DNA of 64,000 nt from Septoria linicola (lineage: Eukaryota; Ascomycota; Dothideomycetes; Mycosphaerellales; Mycosphaerellaceae). The translations under genes and the position numbers were made by a program. Below are positions 30,468-42,850 of the stretch, piece after piece (the stretch's first letter is position 1; every line of letters starts with the position of its first letter). The stretch is from contig CP099420.1 of NCBI GenBank assembly GCA_024114885.1, forward strand, positions 1,116,001 to 1,180,000. The letters run 5' to 3'. The notes beneath the pieces are model-generated. The model saw nothing but the letters and a program-made list of their open reading frames with translations. It ran no database searches and was not told where the DNA came from.

Positions 30468-31024
30468 CTTCGAATGTTGCGCTTTGTTTCAATGCTATAT
30501 TCTGATCGCATGTCGATTCTGCCATGACGAAGTCGAGTTTTGCTTGGCGTCTGGTTGCCATGGACGACCAAGGCAGCAATAATAGTGGGTCTATACCAGA
30601 ATCACACCGTGTTTTCGACGCGTCAACTTGCTGAAGTCTCATCACGTTCGAGCATGACTACTGAGCAGAGCCTTATGCTGGCGTCTGCAGAATACATATA
30701 CTAGCCCTTGAGTGCCTTTGTCAGGCCCGCAAATGCAGGCAGACCGAAGATGTAGCCATTTGATGACATTCAGCTATTCATACACATGAATCTAGTGCTT
30801 GGCTGTAAGATATATGACCAGTCTCGATCATGTCGTCTCGAAGCATTGATATCAATGATCAATGCGGTCGTGATAGTACAACGTCCAACAACGTTCGCAC
30901 AGAGGGGTATCTCATTAGCAGAACCAAAAACCAATCCTACGCCGCCATGCTATCGCCATGCCGTTCCAAAATAGTGCCCACACGCGCCACACGCGCCCTT
31001 TCGCGCTTCCATGGTAGCCATGTC
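30468..31024. other. Intergenic, no gene seen
   Basis: 557 bp between two minus-strand genes. Promoter of the coiled-coil gene; no repeat or RNA gene seen. Confidence 0.5.
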
Positions 31025-32861
31025 TCACACGGTACCAACCTTGAACTCTTGCACATGTATCATGCCCGTCGAATGTCTGCTGTACTTTGACTCTGGATCA
31101 CCCATGACGATCCCAGACTGAGTTGTGGTAGAGTCGTGTCGCTGGTGCGACTGCAGGTGGTCTGCTGCCTCGAACTGTGTGGCAGGGCTGAGACATCCGA
31201 GGCTAGATTTCGTCGAATCGCGATGCCAGTATGCAGTCGGAAGCCGACACATGAGACTGATCTCGGTCTCAGCTTCGATCTTCTTGGCCAATATGGCCAT
31301 TTGGAGATCCCATCTCCATTCGATCTTTGCTCTCTTTTCGGCTAGAGTCTCGTGGAGCTTGGATGATTCGCTGCTGCATGATCGCTCCAATTCGAGCTCC
31401 TCTTTGCGTTGGTTGCGCTTCAGGTCCTAGAACAAGTCATTACGCAGATCAACATCGAGTTTCGTTAATTCTCACCTGTAACTCCCTGTCTTGCCGCAGC
31501 GCTCGAAGTCGTAACCTTCTGTTCTGCTCACCACGCAAGACATTGATCGCGCTCTCGTGCCTGATGGCCATTGAGTCGCGATGCCAACGTGCCTTCTCCA
31601 GTTCAAGCAAGTCTTGCTCTGTGACATTCCGCTCATGAAGCTCTCCACTGCTGTACGTGCCCGCGCAGTACGCCTCCATGTGCTTCAAGGCTGTGGCACT
31701 GTCACGACGTTCTTTGTCTTGCACTTCTCGCAAGTCTGATTCTGCCTTGACTTGCTTGTCTTCTGCATCGCTCGTAGTTGACGCATGCCGCTCCTGAGTC
31801 TCTTCAGATGCGGCATCGTGCATGGCTAGGAGTTCTGAGCGCAGCTTGTCGTGCTTGCTGATTAGTTCTGCATTTTGTTTCGATGCCCACGCCAAGAATC
31901 GATCGCGTTGCTCAGTTTGGCCGACCTGCAATAGCTTGTAGTCCTCCCGCTCAATGGCCTGATTGAGGTCCTCTTGCGCCTTGAGTGACAAAGGTGCAGT
32001 GCTCGAGTCAGCTGAGAGCCTCTGGCTGTCACGGTCCATGTGATTGTGAGGTAGATGATGTTGCATCGAGTTGCGACGTGAACTACTGATCGAAGGGGCT
32101 TGGGAGGCCGCCTCATCCCACTGCTCGAGCTTCTCCAGAAGCGCGGCTTGTTCTTCGTGGGTCATGACATGCTCGACCAAGCTTCCAGGAATGGGTCGTC
32201 TACAACAGCTTGGCACTGCTCCTCTGCGTGACTCTATTGCGGTCTTGACAGTGTTTCGAAGTGCTTGTGTGCATAGACGATGTCCACATGGCAGTCTATG
32301 AATTGCTCTCTTTTGACTCTGCAAGTCTTGTGGGCAGTGAGGGCATCCGTCTGACAACGAAGTCTGCGATTCGGATCGATGCAGCTTCAGAAGACTCAGA
32401 CCACGAATGCGTCGAAAGTGCCTCCTTGGTGATGCGCTTGGAGATGTTGGCTGCGACAGTGGCAAAGAGAACGTCGAGTATGACGGTGTCGACAGTGGTG
32501 AGAATGATATCGAGTGTCGGCCATTCGGTACTCCGCGTGCGACAAAGCTGTCGTAATCTCGAAACGACAACGATGCTCGTGATCGATGAGGTTGACTGTC
32601 GTAGATGGTCTGGTCCTTGGGGCAGTCCGAGAATGTCGATGCTGGCCCAGTCGACTGCGAGGCTCTCGAATCAATCGACTCTGAGCGTCGAGAGTATTCG
32701 GAGCGATATGTCCTGAACAAGTGTTTGCTGTCTGCCACATGATCCACCTCGATGTCCAGTCCCACTTGCTTTGCCTCCGTCTTCAAACGCTCGTCCAGGT
32801 CATCTTCGGTCTCGCCATCGACCTTGAGCACGTCCAACAGATAAAGGTCGTGATCGATCAT
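31025..32861 (-). CDS. RING-like zinc protein with a C-terminal coiled coil
   Basis: Two exons (intron 31427-31475, GTGAGA to TAG) give 595 residues. After a 165-residue disordered Ser-rich part comes a Cys/His cluster: CPHCPQDL (Cys173, Cys176), LPCGHRLC (Cys192, His194, Cys197) and SCCRRPIP (Cys219, Cys220). Spacing and order fit a RING-type E3 ligase domain found in fungal proteins of this layout. Downstream the protein is highly charged and helical (LEKLEQWDEAASQ, QAIEREDYKLLQVGQTEQRDRFLAWASKQ, AEKRAKIEWRWDLQMAILAKKIE), probably a coiled coil. The ubiquitin-ligase role is inferred from the metal-binding pattern alone; substrates are unknown. Confidence 0.8.
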
Positions 32862-35637
32862 TGTGCCGCATTATAGACGCATCGTCCAAGGTGGGAAGTA
32901 TCGTCGCAGAGCCAGTTTCTGATGACTCGACACGCCTCGCTGGCCCTCTTGCTCTGCTCGTTCTCCCTTGCACGACCGGCGCTGCTCCCTGACAAATGGG
33001 CCAACGCCTTTCCAGTCGATGCAGTTGCACGGCGTCTGTGGCACCACCACACTCAAACGTCCCTCGGCCTGCTCTTGAGGAAACGGACCACAACAGACCG
33101 CCTTGCACTCGCACAGCACAGCGCAACACACCTACGCAACTCAAAGGGATAGAGGGGCTTCGAAACGGGAAGTGAGGTTTGTATCACAATCGAGAGAGCG
33201 TCAGAGCTCAAGGATGGGCCTTGCTGCATCCTTTTGGCTGCATCTGCATGCAAGCACTTAATTACCAGTCTGCTTCCTCCTGGACGGCCAACGTCCATCC
33301 GTCAAGCACGGGAGATCATCCACAGGTCCTGTGCCCGTCGCGGAAGGATCAACGCCGTCGAAACTCTCCGAGCTAAACAGATGCAGGCTCGCTAGAGATG
33401 GCGCAAAAGGAATGGTCGCAAACGCTGTCGCGGCGATCTGATCACTGCCCGCGGCTGGCAGCAGCGCCTCGTATGCCAACGGATTCCTGTGTTTCAGTGC
33501 CGCGCAGGGCCCGACCTGGAACAGCAGAAACCATCACCTCTGACAATGCTGTGAGAAGTCCTCTGTGCAGCATCGATGAGCGTGGCGCAACAGCAGGATG
33601 GTCTCTGGAGGACATGCTTTGACAAAGCCTGTGCTGTGCCTCTCGTCGGCGGCCGTGAATCAGTCCTCTTGGCGCGTTGACTCTATTTTGCGCCTATTTG
33701 CAGTACGGCTATACTTTCACCTGCCTTGTGTGCTGACATAACCTTTCATGCACACTTTTGGCGGCCACAACGCGCCATTGGCCTATCTCGGAATGTATCT
33801 CGAAGTTGTACCTTCGCTTCCGTATCGCCTAAGACCATCCGCGCTGTTGGTCGCAAGACGAATCTGCCAAAATGGAGCCAAGTTCAGGCAGAACCGCGAA
33901 GTGCCTACGTGATCGACTGGTGCCGGGGGCGATCAACCTGATCAAACGCCGCCAGAAACCACCTGCTGCCTTTCTGAAATATTTCCTGGAAGCAATCCCC
34001 ATGCTGTTGTCGCACCAGCTTGCAACATCGTCGCACGCAGGTGCACTGCGTCCACGGAACGAGCGGAGAGCGCTATCAGTTCTTCGCGAGCCAGTGGCCA
34101 AGCTGTCATCAATTCTACGTCTTTCGAAATCATGCAGTGCTGGTGACATCCGGTTTCGGTGCCGAGCAGCATGAACCAGCAAAGCAAGTTTGTCGCTCCT
34201 TCGCAGCGCCAGCGTCAACCGCACCTCTTCTCCCATGGCGTATCATTTTGTGGCTACAGCCAATCTCAGCCATCCCACACGGCGTCTCCGCCTGAGTTTG
34301 TCCAAGCACAGCCATGGCAACACGAGATCTTTGAACATTTAGGAATGCTCGTCTGCTTCAAGGTTTCTGCAGCTCTGCGGCGAAGAATTCCTCGAGTAAC
34401 GGCACAGCTACAGCCGCTCAGCCGGAAGTCACCACATAGCTCTACGACCGCATTCGATGCCATCTCCGTCTTCAGACCCATGTAGCTTTTACATTTCAGG
34501 TGCTAGATGCGCTTGGTACTGACCAGCGTTCAGAAGTTCTTGCAAAGGAAGCTAACGCAAGAAACATTGTCGCGGCTTGCGCAATCAGATGGCTTGCGAC
34601 TTACTGTACGATGGATCGTGTGGCTGGAGTTGAGCGCCCGAACGAACCCTGGCAGCAACTCCAACCTGGAGGCATTGACAAGGTTCCCGGCTGCTCAAAG
34701 CGAAGTTGCTGGAGCGCGTCCGGATACTTGCCGGAATGAGCTCAATGGCTCCAGTCACGATCGTACTGATGAAGAGATGCAGGATCTGTCGACACATCGA
34801 AGTGCATGCGCGGCACAGCACACTACAGATTCGTCGCGAAGGATATTGTGCAGCACGTACGCGCGGTCGTGGATCTGTGTTGCAGAAGCTAGTCGCTGTG
34901 CCTCTCATGCCTCTGTAAAGTCGCCGTCGAATCAGGTGAGCTGTCTCTGGATGCATAGACGCCAGATCCGCGCCCCATTTGCTTGAGGTCCGCCCGGCCA
35001 CCTGGTGCAGAGCTGGGACATGACGTTTGACGTAGCAGAGATGTGGAGGCACTCGTCAGATCGCTGATGTGGTTGTTTCTATTCGACCTTCAGTGGTCGT
35101 GTGATGTCACTTGGCCAGAGCATAGGAACCAGTCAGAAGTCCACTGTCTTGAAAAATAGTATGGCTAAGCCAATCAGTGGCAGTGAACCATAATTTGAGC
35201 ACGCCCAACTACATCTGACAACCACTGCGCCTATAACTCCAGGGTACTGGAAGTGAGCAAAGATTGTTTGACAGCTGCAGGTTTTACTGAGCCCCAATTG
35301 CTCGTTGTGGAGCATGACAATGCTTCGATGAGCTGGTTCGGGTGCAGGACGTTCGCACATGACTGGTGTACCACAGTAGGCGGATATGCTGGATCACATG
35401 CTCGCTGGTGCTATAGCTATGCTCTATTGACGATTACCAGTTAGAGCAACATGCTCATCATTGACCAGCGATCAGACAAGTGATGCGGATCAAGTAAATC
35501 GCGTACCATGTAGTGGGCAGTCTGAGCTAGGAGGCTAGATACGAAGACAGAGAACACCGAGCTCTTGAGACAGGATCTTGCTTCGCTACAACTTCCGTCG
35601 AAGCGTACACGCAGTACGAGTCTCTCGCTCACGCCTA
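32862..35637. other. 2.8 kb without a supported gene
   Basis: Many overlapping frames of 60-160 codons are open on both strands (the longest are 34507-34986 plus, 34585-35052 minus and 33829-34236 minus) because the region is GC-balanced, not because they look coding. None has a domain, a signal peptide with a following ordered part, or matching splice sites. No repeat or RNA gene was recognised. It may hold long 5' leaders of the RING-like gene and regulatory DNA. Confidence 0.4.
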
Positions 35638-36674
35638 TCACCTTGGTTCACTGCCCTCTTTCAGATCCCACACCAACGAGTCCACCATCTTTCTACGCTT
35701 CGCCACTCTCGCCCTCGCCTCCTCCAAAAGCTCCTCATCGCTCGGCACAAGCCCATTGCCATGATCCTCTACTCGGAGTGCTCGTCTGCAGATCAGACAA
35801 TACCACTTCCTTTCCTCAGGCATGGGAGGCATGTTTCTGAACCTGCTCAATAACACATCAGCACACTGCAACTACTAGTCTGAGGGCACAGCCCGGCTTA
35901 CCAAACACAAGGCAAATGGAACCAACCACCGCCTTGATAGCAGACAGTTCCATCGCAGTGGATCATGTCGTTAGTATCCAGGCTTCGGCAGTCGTGCCTG
36001 CACATGCCGGTGTCGTGTGGGTCTGAGAGGTACCCTAGGGCGACGTAGTCGACAAAGTCATCGGCTTCTGGTCGCTCCCATAGAGGTGTTTCGCGAAGTG
36101 GATGAGTGCTTGGAAGGGCACGAAATTCCGAGCTCGATTCCGCCTCGTCGTTACCTTCTGCTTTGAGCGCCGATGGCAGTAAAGTCGATACCGCAGACCC
36201 AGGAGGCGGGCCTTTTTGCGAGAGCGGGCCTGGTGATGTTTTGATCAATGGTGAGCCAGGAATGCTTCTATTCGACATCTTGCGCGGGGTTTGGACAATC
36301 CTTGGAAAGCGAGACCTCATCGGCTTGGGTTGATAATCTTCATCATCGAAGTCTTCAGCATTTCCAGTTGACTTGTAACTCAGTCGGCGGCGATGCTTTG
36401 GTCGCGAGGATAAAGTGTTGACATGAGATATTGAGCGCCGCTTACTAGAACCTGGTGAGTTTGTCCGAGCTTCTTGGTCTGCACGGTCTGCGCTGGGAAA
36501 CTCTGCCACAGTTCTGTTGGTTCCCCTGAGCGGTGTGGTAGACTTGAATGGTGCCACTGGCAGTGGTACTAAGCCAGCAGTCTGCTCGTTGTGCTCTTCG
36601 TTACCGGACATCATGATATCTGCTTCAGTCTCATGCTGCAGCTCGCGTAGGTGAGTGTGTTGATGGGACTGCAT
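35638..36674 (-). CDS. PHD-finger protein
   Basis: Two exons (intron 35843-35901, GTAAGC to CAG) give 325 residues. The first 210 residues are disordered with basic nuclear-type clusters (SSRPKHRRRLS, GSSKRRS). The PHD finger spans the splice junction: CRHDCRSLDTNDMIHCDGTVC, then GGGWFHLPCVW, then EERKWYCLICRRAL, giving the C4HC3 order with the conserved Trp before the last Cys pair. PHD fingers read histone H3 tails, so this is a likely chromatin protein, perhaps an Ing1/Yng2-type or Set3/BYE-like subunit; the window does not settle which. A charged helix (SDEELLEEARARVAKRRK) ends the protein. Confidence 0.85.
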
Positions 36675-37457
36675 TCTACCGGGTTGCTAAAAGTCAAGAT
36701 CGTTCGAAACAGTCACATTACAGTATTGGACCTGTCTTTCACACGTCGACAAAGCAGCGCTTCATACTGCTTGTGAGATCTAGACATGGCCAGCAGTATC
36801 TACAGGCAGACAAGAAAGCCTGATAGACAGACGCAGAGGTTGCGAGGCGACTTGTTCTTTCTCTTACCGTAAGGACGAACCTTTGACCGAGTGGTAGCGT
36901 ACAGTTGCGTCTTCTCACCCTCTCGGACCAGCCAGAAGCTTTCGAATGCTGATACTTCTGCTTGGAGTGGGATTCAAGCAGTAAGACCACTCTTGTCGGT
37001 GTTCGGAGTAGCCACGTCTGGTCACGTCGACTGCTGCCTGCTGCTCTGATGACTCAGAAAAGCTCAAAGGACCGTGTCCCGCCATCGTGATGTTGGACAA
37101 GGCAAGTGAAGTGAGCAGAAGGAGTTTGGGGCCGAAAGTTCGGACATCGGATTTATAGAACTAACTTAATCTCCGAGCTCTCCCTTCTCTTCACAAATCT
37201 GAGTGGAACGATTCCGTGCTCTGCTGCCGCTGCTGCAAAGACTTCAGCCAAAGTTGTCAGAAATGCTTCAAGCACACCACCTTGCTCACGGGGCATCCCC
37301 ATGCATGCCATCGGCACGACTGATGACTCAATGCCGACTTATCGGATCAAGTGGACGGCCGGGGTCAAACAGGCCAAGTACAAGAATGGCCTCATGCCAT
37401 CTCCATCAGATCTAGTTCATGTTCTCACCATCTCTTCTGCTCATACTACTGATCAGT
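36675..37457. promoter_or_regulatory. Divergent promoter region between the PHD and AIF-like genes
   Basis: 783 bp between two outward-facing start codons. Small minus-strand frames (for example 36915-37100) are open but show no homology and no signal peptide. No gene supported. Confidence 0.4.
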
Positions 37458-38872
37458 ATGGCTTCCGCATTGAAGAACGTTGTAGTTGTTGGAGGGTCAT
37501 ATGTTGGGCTTGTACGATTCACCTGTACGAAGAGCTCGCTGAATTACTAACAAATCACAGAACGCAGCCAGAGAGCTCATGAGCATCATACCACAAACGC
37601 ATAGAGTGCTTCTCATTGAACCCCATACTCACTTCAATCATATTTTCACCTTTGTGAGTCCTAGTAAGGGAATTATCTGCATTGATTGTACTGATAGATC
37701 TGCAGCCTCGCTTCGCTATCCTTCCAGGACACGAACAGAAGGCTTTCGTCCCGTACACAGGTGTCTTTCCCAACTCATCACGGCACAAAGTGATCGCAGC
37801 GCGAGCGAACCAAGTTCACCCCAAGCATGTCCAGATCAGCACCGCCTGGGAAGGCTCCTCGAATGTGCCCTTTGATTATCTCGTCCTCGCCACAGGAACA
37901 CGTCTCGCAGCGCCATCGATGATGCCATACGATGATGACTTCTCCTCTGTCCAATATCTTCAATCCTATCAGGATCAGCTTGGCCGGTCACAAGCTATCA
38001 CGATTGTCGGAGGTGGCGCAGTAGGTGTGCAAATGGCGCTTGATCTGAGGGAGCTCTATCCGGGGAAGGATGTTATGGTTGTGCATTCTCGAGATCAACT
38101 AATGCAAGTCTTCCATCCGAAGCTTCACGAGATCATCAGCGCAGCATTCGCGGAGAAGGATATTCGACTCATCACCAACACGCGAGCAAAGGTGCCGCAG
38201 GACGGATTTCCCAACAATGGCGACGAGACTTTCTCTGTTGGATTGCAGAATGGACAGACCATTAACAGCAACTTTGTCATCTTGGCCACGGGACAGAAGC
38301 CAAACAACCAGCTTGTTGCCAGTCTACCCTCGTCGAATGCCTCAGGCCTGGTCAATACCGCAAATGGCTTCTTACACGTCAAGCCAAGTCTCCAGCTTCA
38401 AGACGACAGCTACTCGAACATATTCGCAGTAGGCGATATAGCAGATACAGGACTTCACAAAGCCGCTCGACCAGGCGCTGCACAAGCAAAGGTCGTGGCG
38501 AAGAACATCCTGTCACTAATCGAAGGTCAACAAGCTGAGGCGAAGTTCGAGAAGTCGCCCAGAGCAATTCATCTGAGTCTGGGATTTGTGAGTGTTTCAC
38601 TGCTGAGTCTTGGATGTAACAGCAGCATGCTGACAACTCTACAGAAACGTAATGTGATCTTCAGAAATCCGAACGAAGCAGAAGGCCAGACAGAGCCGAC
38701 CATAATCGAGAAGTTTGAGTAAGCTACAGATGATCTACAATTTCATGTCGTACAATAGCTAACAAGCAACAGCGGCAGAGAAGACATGGGCGTCGAAGGC
38801 ATGTGGGATCGCCTCAATGTGCCATTGACAAAGCCACAAGTCGCAGAGCCAGAGATCCGGGCTGAGCTATAG
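37458..38872 (+). CDS. AIF/AMID-like FAD-dependent oxidoreductase
   Basis: Five exons with introns 37512-37560, 37654-37705, 38588-38644 and 38719-38772 join in frame from MASALKNVVVVGGSYVG to a TAG at 38870-38872. The FAD-binding dinucleotide fold is NVVVVGGSYVGLNAAREL; a second, NAD(P)-binding one is ITIVGGGAVGVQMALDL; LVLATGTRLAAPS and VILATGQKPNN are the usual ATG motifs, and NIFAVGDIADTG is the FAD-ribityl contact. This is the AIFM2/AMID branch (NAD(P)H:quinone oxidoreductase-type, linked in fungi to oxidative stress and cell death). No mitochondrial presequence is visible, so a cytosolic or lipid-surface position is more likely. Confidence 0.88.
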
Positions 38873-39435
38873 AAGTTTCCGCCAAAATGGCCCAAAACAA
38901 AGCATAGCAACCACCTCCCGTTATCCATATTTGCAGTCGCAATCAATGGAAGAGTTCGAAGACCAAATTTTCTTGGCTTCACATCATCCATATATAGCCT
39001 GCTGTTGACCAGCATGACAATAACGGACACGACTTACGGCTCTTTACCACTGAACCACGGAAGACTGGCTGTGGAAAGGGAGATGTTTGATGACATATGT
39101 ATTCTCGCGGAGAGTGGGCGTTGCAGGACTCGGCAGATGCGGTTGAAGTTGGTCGCTTCACACGGTACGAATGACACTCGACCCGGGTTATCTCTGGTCA
39201 AACAATTGATCGTGTCGCTCAGTGGGTGGATGCTGGGCGCCGTGGATAATGTGAGGACTTCGGAAGCAGTGGACACTTTGTATCAAAAGGATTAAGATGC
39301 ATTACTTCACGATCGAGTGTGTTCTTCATATATCTGCTCACCGCTCTCTGTTGAGAGATGTAGTTTATTCCATGGTCGGCTCAATGGAGGTCAGCATCGC
39401 GCTCAATACAACCTCAGAGGCAGTGGCCCTCCAGG
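38873..39435. other. Intergenic, no gene supported
   Basis: A 96-codon plus-strand frame (39005-39295) is open but unrecognised and lies just before a retrotransposon scrap. It could be a small gene or fortuitous. Confidence 0.4.
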
Positions 39436-39780
39436 TAGAGTCCATTCCAAAGCAAGATCCCCACATCTATGCTACTGTATACGTAGATGACATCAACCTC
39501 TTCGGATCCAATCTTGCAAAGATCGAGGAGACCAAACAGGACCTTAGCGCCAGGTTCGACGTCTCAGACTTAGGTGAATGTGCATACTACCTCGGGATGC
39601 ACATTACGCAAGACTATGAAGGCACGATGCACTTGCACCAACAAGCCTTCGTCTATCAACTCCTGGAGAGGTTCAGACTCCAGCTGCAGCACCTTTCATC
39701 AGGCTGACTCAAGAAACTTTTGATCAACCACAAGATCAGCTATGAGTCAAGATCTACAGGTGCTTAAGATTGTGCATCCA
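39436..39780 (+). mobile_element. Ty1/copia-type reverse transcriptase fragment
   Basis: The frame encodes IYATVYVDDINLFGSN, the YVDD catalytic box of copia-type reverse transcriptases, followed by KQDLSARFDVSDLGECAYYLGMHI and HLHQQAFVYQLLERF, all in the family order. Upstream of about 39460 the similarity stops, and after LLERF the expected continuation (TPAAAPFIRLTQETFDQ) is in another frame, so at least one indel is present. No integrase, RNase H or long terminal repeat is visible. It is a short, old insertion remnant between two core genes. Confidence 0.8.
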
Positions 39781-40480
39781 GGGAAGTAGCTACCACCGAT
39801 CACTCAGAACTATCCTCACGGCCGGCTCTCTTGAACCTCTTCAGTGGCTCTTGGTCTGCTGAAGCCTTCCCTTTTGGTCCGTATTGTCCTTTGCTTTTTG
39901 CCGCGTTCGAACCTTGCCTGAAAGCTCGACTTTTACTTTCGGTTTCTGCTGCTTAAGAAGGATAGATGATCTTGATGATAAGGGGGATGTGTTGGTATCA
40001 CGGCACAAGCACGGCTATCCAATTCTCAAATACAATTGTTCGTCACTAGTCAGTGTCAATTTCGGGCGCAGCTTCGTCTCCATTTGCTTGTTACTCAGAT
40101 TTGCAACTGCGTAGCAAGATACAGAACTGCTGTCTGCGCCAGGTCAAGGTTCACAGTTGTGATGCCCAGAATTTGTAGACAAAGCGGGCTCGACAGGAAC
40201 CAGCGTCGGGACTGATAGGACAAATCCTGGAATGCCCATGATGCTCGGCAGATGTGTGGCATACATTGAGAATTTTGCGCTTCCTGTGAGTCCATCACGA
40301 GACTCCGTGATGATGTTGAAGGTCACGCAAACAGGCAAGTGGATAGGACGACCATAAAACGTCAACATGTGAAGAAGTGAGAGGCGTAGCCAAGACAAAA
40401 GACCAACCAGGGTCCAATGCTGCTGCTATGCGTCAGAGCGGGAACGAGGATTCACGTTCCGATATTTTACCTGCCATTGA
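39781..40480. other. Intergenic, no gene seen
   Basis: Likely flank of the retroelement remnant and distal promoter of the aspartate-semialdehyde dehydrogenase gene. No long terminal repeat pair could be made out. Confidence 0.45.
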
Positions 40481-40481
40481 C

Positions 40482-40500
40482 GAGTCACTGCATATATAAA
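40482..40500 (+). promoter_or_regulatory. Gcn4/CPC1-type site and TATA box of the aspartate-semialdehyde dehydrogenase gene
   Basis: GAGTCA at 40482-40487 (TGACTC on the other strand) is the core of the general amino-acid control element. TATATAAA follows at 40493-40500, 81 bp before the start codon. Amino-acid biosynthetic genes of this pathway are known targets of Gcn4/CPC1 in yeast and Neurospora; control here is inferred. Confidence 0.6.
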
Positions 40501-40580
40501 GTGTATCCTTCAATTGCTGTCTTCCGATGGAAACAGCCAAATACGCTATCCACGCAGAAGGTCACGCTCTCGAACTCAGA

Positions 40581-41817
40581 ATGGCTGTCGACACGTCCAA
40601 GTTTCCTCCTAAGCGGTGCGGTTAGTGAGTTGCGAGAGAGAACAAGAAATTGCCAAACCTGGTTCGCTTGGCTCATATATTTGTTTGATCCTAGGTGTAT
40701 TGGGTGCTACAGGAAGTGTAGGCCAGCGATTTATTCTCCTCCTCGCTCAGCATCCTCACTTTAAGCTCACTGCGGTTGGAGCCTCGCCTCGATCGGCAGG
40801 AAAGCAGTATAAAGATGCTGTGAAATGGAAGCAGGCCACGCCCATGTCCAAGAAGTTGGGTGAGCTGGTGGTGAAGAACTGCACTCCAGAAGACTTCAAG
40901 GATGAAGTTGACATTGTATTTTCTGGGCTCGACAGCGATGTGGCGGAAGATACTGGTATGACTGTCTCGCTATGTGAATCGGTATGTCAACTAACTAGAG
41001 ACGTCCAGAAATGGCCTTTTTGAAAGCCAACATCCCAACCTTCTCCAACGCCAAAAACTACCGCCGCGATCCTCTCGTGCCTCTGGTTGTGCCAACAGTC
41101 AACCTGCCTCACCTCGACCTCATTCCTTACCAACGCCAGCAGCACAAGCTGGAGAAGGGCTTCCTCGTGTGCAACTCCAACTGCGCAGTCATTGGCATTG
41201 TTATCCCCTTTGCAGCTCTGCAAGCAAAGTTCGGCGAGATCAACACCGTGTCTGTAGTCACTATGCAAGCAGTGTCGGGAGCAGGATACCCCGGTGTCAG
41301 CAGCATGGACATTGTTGACAACGTCGTGCCATTCATCAGTGGAGAGGAGGACAAGCTGGAAACGGAAGCAAGGAAGATCTTGGGCGGAATCAACTCAGAA
41401 GGCACAGCTTTCACAGAACAGTCGGAACTACGCATCTCAGCAGCATGCAATCGCGTGCCGGTGCTCGATGGACACACTGCTTGCGTCTCGCTGAAATTCG
41501 CGAAGCAGCCTCCTCCAAGTGCACAGGAAGTGAAGGATGCGCTGAGGGAGTATGTCAGTGAGGCACAAAAGCTGGGATGTCCTTCGGCGCCGGAGAGGGC
41601 TATTGCTCTGTTCGATGATGATCAGCCTGATCGTCCACAGCCGAGACTGGACCGTGAGTTGGGTGGTGGCTACTCGGTCAGTGTGGGCAGAGTGAGGGAG
41701 GATGAGAGTGGCATCTTTGATATCAAGTTTGTGGCACTGAGTCACAACACTGTTATTGGTGCTGCCGGAAGCAGCATCTTAAACGCCGAGGCGGCTGTGC
41801 TGAAGGGCTTCATCTGA
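40581..41817 (+). CDS. HOM2: Aspartate-semialdehyde dehydrogenase
   Basis: Makes aspartate semialdehyde from aspartyl phosphate with NADPH, on the way to threonine, methionine and homoserine. Three exons (introns 40621-40694 and 40956-41008) give 369 residues, the usual fungal length. The first exon ends KRCG and the second continues VLGATGSVGQRFILLLAQHP, the NADP-binding loop. FLVCNSNCAVIGIV holds the catalytic cysteine at about residue 158; AVSGAGYPGVSSMDIVDNV and ACNRVPVLDGHTACVSLKF hold the substrate contacts, with the active-site His in DGHT. The C-terminus VALSHNTVIGAAGSSILNAE is typical. A Gcn4-type site and TATA box lie just upstream. Cytosolic. The frame is clean. Confidence 0.93.
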
Positions 41818-42850
41818 GGTGCTAAACAATTCAAGATGGCCGTGGCATTTGGTGATGAGGCGATGAAGCAGATACCCTAGATATGAGGAAACCTTTTGGC
41901 GAAGCAGGTGAAGTGCTCCAATGCCTCAAGAATGCCATACACAGTGCAAAGCTGGAATAGGGAAGCTTGGGAAGCTTCCCACTGACACTGACTGCTCTAG
42001 AATACTGGCGCTTGCACCATAACTCAATCGATACCCACTGAATCTGCGACAACACCGACCAATAGTTCGTCTAGGACTAAGTCTGCGCTTCACGACGTTG
42101 GATATCTGTCAGGACGGGGACAATTGCGCAGAACGGCACGAATTTGACTAAATCCATGTTTTGTTTCGGCGGATGTTTATTGGGAGGACGGCATGTACAC
42201 GACAATAATCGATTTTGGCTCGATCCACATCCTACCGAGGGTGAGAGCCGCATCTGCCAGCTCGAAAAAGAAGGAGCGGACCTGTATACGAGTGACGAAC
42301 ATACAAAAGGAAGGCGTTGAGCAGCGTCAAGAGAATGAGACAGGTAGATTTCTCCAACAAGGTGATTCTACCTGCTGCACGTCTGTACAGTACTCCATGG
42401 CGACATCGGTCTGCGTCAAGAGACAGACAGGAGAACGCTTGGGAGGGTGGCTTGCGAACGGAAAGGAGAGCAAAGTGAGGGTTCAACAAGTGAGGCCCGC
42501 ACAAGCACAGCGTGATTTGGCAAATGGAGTGCAGGAAGTGAAGTTGGGGCCTAAGCCGACACACTGGAGGAACCGAAATGGACGAAGAAACTTTCACATC
42601 TGGAAAATATAGCTCACCACGGTTCATGGCACTCACTCAGTCCGCGTTCGGCGGCTTCTTTGCTCCAACACCACAATCTGCCTGGCCAAGCCGTTTCGCC
42701 GAGTAGCTTGAGAGCCACACCACAGACATAATGCACAGCTGCGACAACTGCTACACAGGTACCGATAGTCATCGACGTCACTGACCGATGGTATCTCGAA
42801 TGGATAAGCCATGCTTGCCCCTCGCACGTTCAACCACAGATTAGGCCAAG
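41818..42850. other. Intergenic, no gene supported
   Basis: A 134-codon minus-strand frame (42232-42636) and a 139-codon plus-strand frame (42193-42612) overlap; neither is recognised. Confidence 0.4.

Noticed and set aside
34507..35052. Overlapping 159- and 155-codon frames on opposite strands
   Set aside because: Neither has recognisable motifs; mutual overlap suggests chance openness.
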